Below, in pieces: positions 14,466 to 16,463 of a DNA stretch of 16,463 nucleotides. Made by a program: the position numbers and the translations under genes. The notes below the pieces were generated by a model that was not told where the DNA came from, made no database searches, and was given only the letters and a program-made list of their open reading frames with translations. Each line of letters opens with the position of its first letter. The stretch's first letter is position 1. Source of the stretch: Eutrophocola sp049446715 (GTDB lineage: Bacteria > Pseudomonadota > Gammaproteobacteria > Pseudomonadales > Pseudohongiellaceae); NCBI GenBank assembly GCA_049446715.1, contig JBMTQX010000066.1, positions 1 through 16,463 on the forward strand. The letters run 5' to 3'.

Positions 14466-14585
14466 CCTCCAATTGTGGTGATTACCCACCTACCACAAAC
14501 GCCAAAATAACGGCCTGAAAACGACAGTCGTTACCGGTCGCCCTTTTATCCTTTTTATCCTTTTATCGATAAGATATTCGACGTC
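14466..14585. other. AT-rich spacer upstream of the TPP enzyme gene
   Basis: The spacer contains an inverted repeat TTGTGGT/ACCACAA (14473-14479 and 14492-14498), AACGAC-A-GTCGTT near 14519-14531, three imperfect tandem units of the type CCTTTTATC (about 14542-14567), and the palindrome TTATCGATAA (14563-14572). No coding potential is seen. These could be regulatory sites for the downstream gene. No regulator is identifiable. Confidence 0.35.
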
Positions 14586-14622
14586 GTGGGATGGCGGCAC
14601 AAAGTGCCTTATCCGACCTACC
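14586..14622. repeat. REP-like element, family C, copy 3
   Basis: GTGGGATGGCGGCACAAAGT followed by GCCTTATCCGACCTACC, with GGCAC/GTGCC pairing inside. It resembles the enterobacterial REP consensus and the elements at 5943 and 7267. A TAGAAT hexamer (14641-14646) lies 19 nt downstream and could be a -10 for the TPP enzyme gene, with a poor -35. Confidence 0.75.
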
Positions 14623-14679
14623 ATTACCTCTGATTCACGTTAGAATAGGCCGCGTCCGCCACAGGGCACCTTATCAAGA

Positions 14680-14701
14680 AGGCGCAGCACAGACTGCGCC
14701 T
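14680..14701 (+). promoter_or_regulatory. Leader hairpin upstream of the TPP enzyme gene
   Basis: AGGCGCAG-CACAGA-CTGCGCCT is a perfect 8-bp stem with a 6-nt loop, followed by CATTTATTT. It ends 38 nt before the ATG. It could be a weak terminator for upstream transcription or an attenuator of the downstream gene. The T-rich tail is interrupted, so termination is not certain. Confidence 0.5.
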
Positions 14702-14739
14702 CATTTATTTCAACCAAAAACAGACACCAGGAAGACACC

Positions 14740-16389
14740 ATGCTTGTCCCCGAGGCCATTGCCAAAATTCTCAAAGCCGAGGGCGTGAAATACCTGTTCG
14801 GTTATCCGCTCAACCCCATCATCGAAGCCGCCGCCGCCGAGGACATCCGGACCATCATCGTGCGCCAGGAGCGCACCGGGGCCCACATGGCAGATGCCTT
14901 CAGCCGCCTGTCCAGCGGGGACGATATCGGCGTCTTCGTGATGCAGCATGGCCCGGGTGCCGAGAACACCTTTGGCGGTGTGGCCCAGGCGTACGGCGAG
15001 TCGGTGCCAGTGCTGTTCATGCCAGCCGGTTACGACCGCAGGCTGGCGCACTACTACCCGAACTTCAATTCCACTTTGAACATGAAGCACATCACCAAGT
15101 GGGCCGAACCGGTCACCATGGGCAGCGAGGTGGTCAACATCATGCGCCGCGCCTTCACGCAGCTGCGCAATGGCCGTCCCGGGCCGGTGCTGGTCGAGAT
15201 TCCATGGGACACCTGCAAGGAAGTAGCCGACATCTCCACCTACGTGCCGACCAAGAAAGTGCGCTTTGCGCCGGACGCCGATTCCGTGAAGGAAGCAGCC
15301 GCCGCGCTCGCCGCCGCCGACAAGCCGGTGATTTATGCCGGGCAGGGCATCAACTACGCCAAGGCCTGGGATGAACTCAAGGAAATTGCCGAGCTGCTGA
15401 ACGCCCCGGTGACCACCAGCCTGGAAGGCAAGAGCACTTTCAACGAAACCCATCCGCTGAGCATCGGCTCCGGCGGCCATGCCACGCCGAAAGCGGTGTA
15501 TCACTTCCTGTACGAGTCCGACCTGATTTTTGGTATTGGCTGCAGCTTTGCCATCACCTCGTTCGGCACGCGCATGCCCGATGGCAAGAAAGTCATTCAT
15601 GCCACACTCGATCCGATGGACCTGAACAAGGACGTGCCGTGCGAGATCGGCCTGGTGGGCGACGCCAAACTGACTCTGCGCGCGATCATCGATGAGCTGA
15701 AAACCCTCGACCTGAAAAAGGCCCAGGCCCGTGCGGAAACCACCCCGGCCGACATTCGCGCCGTGAAGGATGCCTGGATGGCGCAGTGGCTGCCCAAGCT
15801 CACCTCGGACCAGAATCCGATGACGCCATACCGCGTGATTTACGAACTCAACAAGCTGGTCGACAAAAAGAAAGTCATTATTACCCACGATGCCGGCAGC
15901 CCCCGCGACCAGCTGGTGCCGTTCTGGGAAGCCGAAGCACCGCTGTCCTACATCGGCTGGGGCAAGACCACGCAGCTGGGCTATGGCCTGCCGCTGATGA
16001 TGGGCGCCAAACTGGCGCGACCGGATCACCTGTGCATCAACGTGTGGGGCGATGCCGCCATCGGTTTCACGGGCATGGACTTCGAGACGGCCGTGCGCGA
16101 GCGTATTCCGATCATGTCCATCCTGTTCAACAACTTCTGCATGGCGATGGAGCTGCCGATCATGGAAGTCTCCACCGAGAAATACAATTCCACCGACATC
16201 GGCGGCGACTACGCCGACATGGCCAAAGCCTTCGGCGGTTATGGCGAGCGCATCACAGAAGTGAGCGATATCGTACCGGCCCTGAAGCGCGGCATCGAAG
16301 CCACCGAACGCGGGGAAGCGGTACTGCTCGAGTTCATCACGTGCAAGGAACTGGAGATGTCTCTGCATTACTCCTCGTATGGTAAGTAG
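14740..16389 (+). CDS. Thiamine-pyrophosphate-dependent enzyme, acetolactate synthase superfamily
   Basis: The 549-aa product has the three-domain layout of the family. The N-terminal PYR domain carries the cofactor-activating Glu44 in RQERTGAHMADAFSR. The central domain covers about 180-330 ('DKPVIYAGQG'). The C-terminal PP domain has the metal/TPP motif WGDAAIGF (436-443), ending in NN at 464-465. The usual GDG is GDA here (Gly437-Asp438-Ala439); the metal-binding Asp and Asn are kept. Such enzymes decarboxylate 2-oxo acids or ligate their products. The substrate cannot be read from the sequence, and there is no ilvN-like small-subunit gene beside it, so biosynthetic acetolactate synthase is unlikely. 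Length is normal for the family. AGGAAG lies 5 nt before the ATG. It is set apart by REP-rich spacers on both sides. A hairpin lies in its leader. Confidence 0.93.
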   Translation: MLVPEAIAKILKAEGVKYLFGYPLNPIIEAAAAEDIRTIIVRQERTGAHMADAFSRLSSGDDIGVFVMQHGPGAENTFGGVAQAYGESVPVLFMPAGYDRRLAHYYPNFNSTLNMKHITKWAEPVTMGSEVVNIMRRAFTQLRNGRPGPVLVEIPWDTCKEVADISTYVPTKKVRFAPDADSVKEAAAALAAADKPVIYAGQGINYAKAWDELKEIAELLNAPVTTSLEGKSTFNETHPLSIGSGGHATPKAVYHFLYESDLIFGIGCSFAITSFGTRMPDGKKVIHATLDPMDLNKDVPCEIGLVGDAKLTLRAIIDELKTLDLKKAQARAETTPADIRAVKDAWMAQWLPKLTSDQNPMTPYRVIYELNKLVDKKKVIITHDAGSPRDQLVPFWEAEAPLSYIGWGKTTQLGYGLPLMMGAKLARPDHLCINVWGDAAIGFTGMDFETAVRERIPIMSILFNNFCMAMELPIMEVSTEKYNSTDIGGDYADMAKAFGGYGERITEVSDIVPALKRGIEATERGEAVLLEFITCKELEMSLHYSSYGK

Positions 16390-16421
16390 GCCGGGAAAGG
16401 CACGCAGTGCCGTCATCCGGC
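16386..16421. repeat. REP-like element overlapping the TPP gene stop codon
   Basis: GTAGGCCGGGAAAGGCAC-GCA-GTGCCGTCATCCGGC forms an outer stem GCCGG/CCGGC and an inner stem GGCAC/GTGCC. Its GTAG end contains the TAG stop (16387-16389). It is a variant of the GCCGGATGAC-type hairpins at 5903 and 7226. Confidence 0.75.
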
Positions 16422-16438
16422 GGCTTCCACGGGATTTC

Positions 16439-16463
16439 GAGGAAGGGAGGAAAGGAGGAAGGG
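16439..16463 (+). other. All-purine tract at the window edge
   Basis: From 16439 to the end every base is A or G, with repeated GGAGG/GGAAGG-like words. It could include a Shine-Dalgarno for a gene beyond the window, or be a simple-sequence tract. Confidence 0.4.

Noticed and set aside
14542..14572. Intrinsic terminator from the T-rich tandem units
   Set aside because: No stable GC stem directly precedes the T-rich stretch.
14710..16416. Open frame (568 codons) on the minus strand opposite the TPP enzyme gene
   Set aside because: It mirrors the codon pattern of the plus-strand enzyme, is His/Gly-rich with no domain, and the plus-strand gene has all catalytic motifs and a good ribosome site.

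Overview
The window looks like the chromosome of a GC-rich gammaproteobacterium. Two things point there: proteobacterial-type envelope proteins, and a dense set of REP-like hairpin elements. One REP family resembles the Pseudomonas type (GTAGGAGCGGCTTTAGCCGC) and another resembles the enterobacterial type (GGATGGCG...TTATCCGACCTAC). I cannot place the genus from sequence alone.

Bases 12795 down to 1 hold seven genes, all on the minus strand. In transcription order they are: a membrane VWA / glutamine-amidotransferase-like protein (742 aa); a secreted caspase/legumain-like protein (307 aa); a secreted TPR protein with an HExxH metallopeptidase core (776 aa); a MoxR-family AAA+ ATPase (342 aa); a DUF58 protein (305 aa); a BatA-like membrane VWA protein (673 aa); and a very large membrane protein resembling DUF4175, with Gly- and Gln-rich stretches, cut by the left edge. 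The first three are tightly coupled (9-nt gap, then 11-nt overlap), and so are the last two (41-nt gap). The three looser junctions, on both sides of moxR and between DUF58 and BatA-like, are filled with REP elements. MoxR ATPases are known to work with VWA proteins in maturation or chaperone roles. The set therefore reads as one envelope-associated MoxR/VWA machine with two associated peptidase-fold proteins. One of these, the caspase-like protein, keeps the His-Gly motif but has Ser where the catalytic Cys is expected.

Bases 12796 to about 13387 are non-coding and hold inverted repeats and weak promoter-like sequences. On the plus strand follows a metallo-beta-lactamase-fold gene that appears damaged. 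An N-terminal remnant in one frame is followed by an intact MBL domain in another, the middle of the usual protein is missing, and a 14-bp tandem duplication sits at the presumptive start. A 428-nt REP-rich spacer leads to an intact thiamine-pyrophosphate-dependent enzyme of the acetolactate synthase superfamily (549 aa), whose stop codon lies inside another REP element.

The most notable non-coding feature is a composite repeat of about 180 nt, present as two direct, roughly collinear copies on either side of moxR, with a more diverged copy likely at 14425-14622. Within it, hairpins are kept while their sequence drifts. All three hairpin families carry the GTAG-type end typical of REPs mobilised by RAYT transposases.
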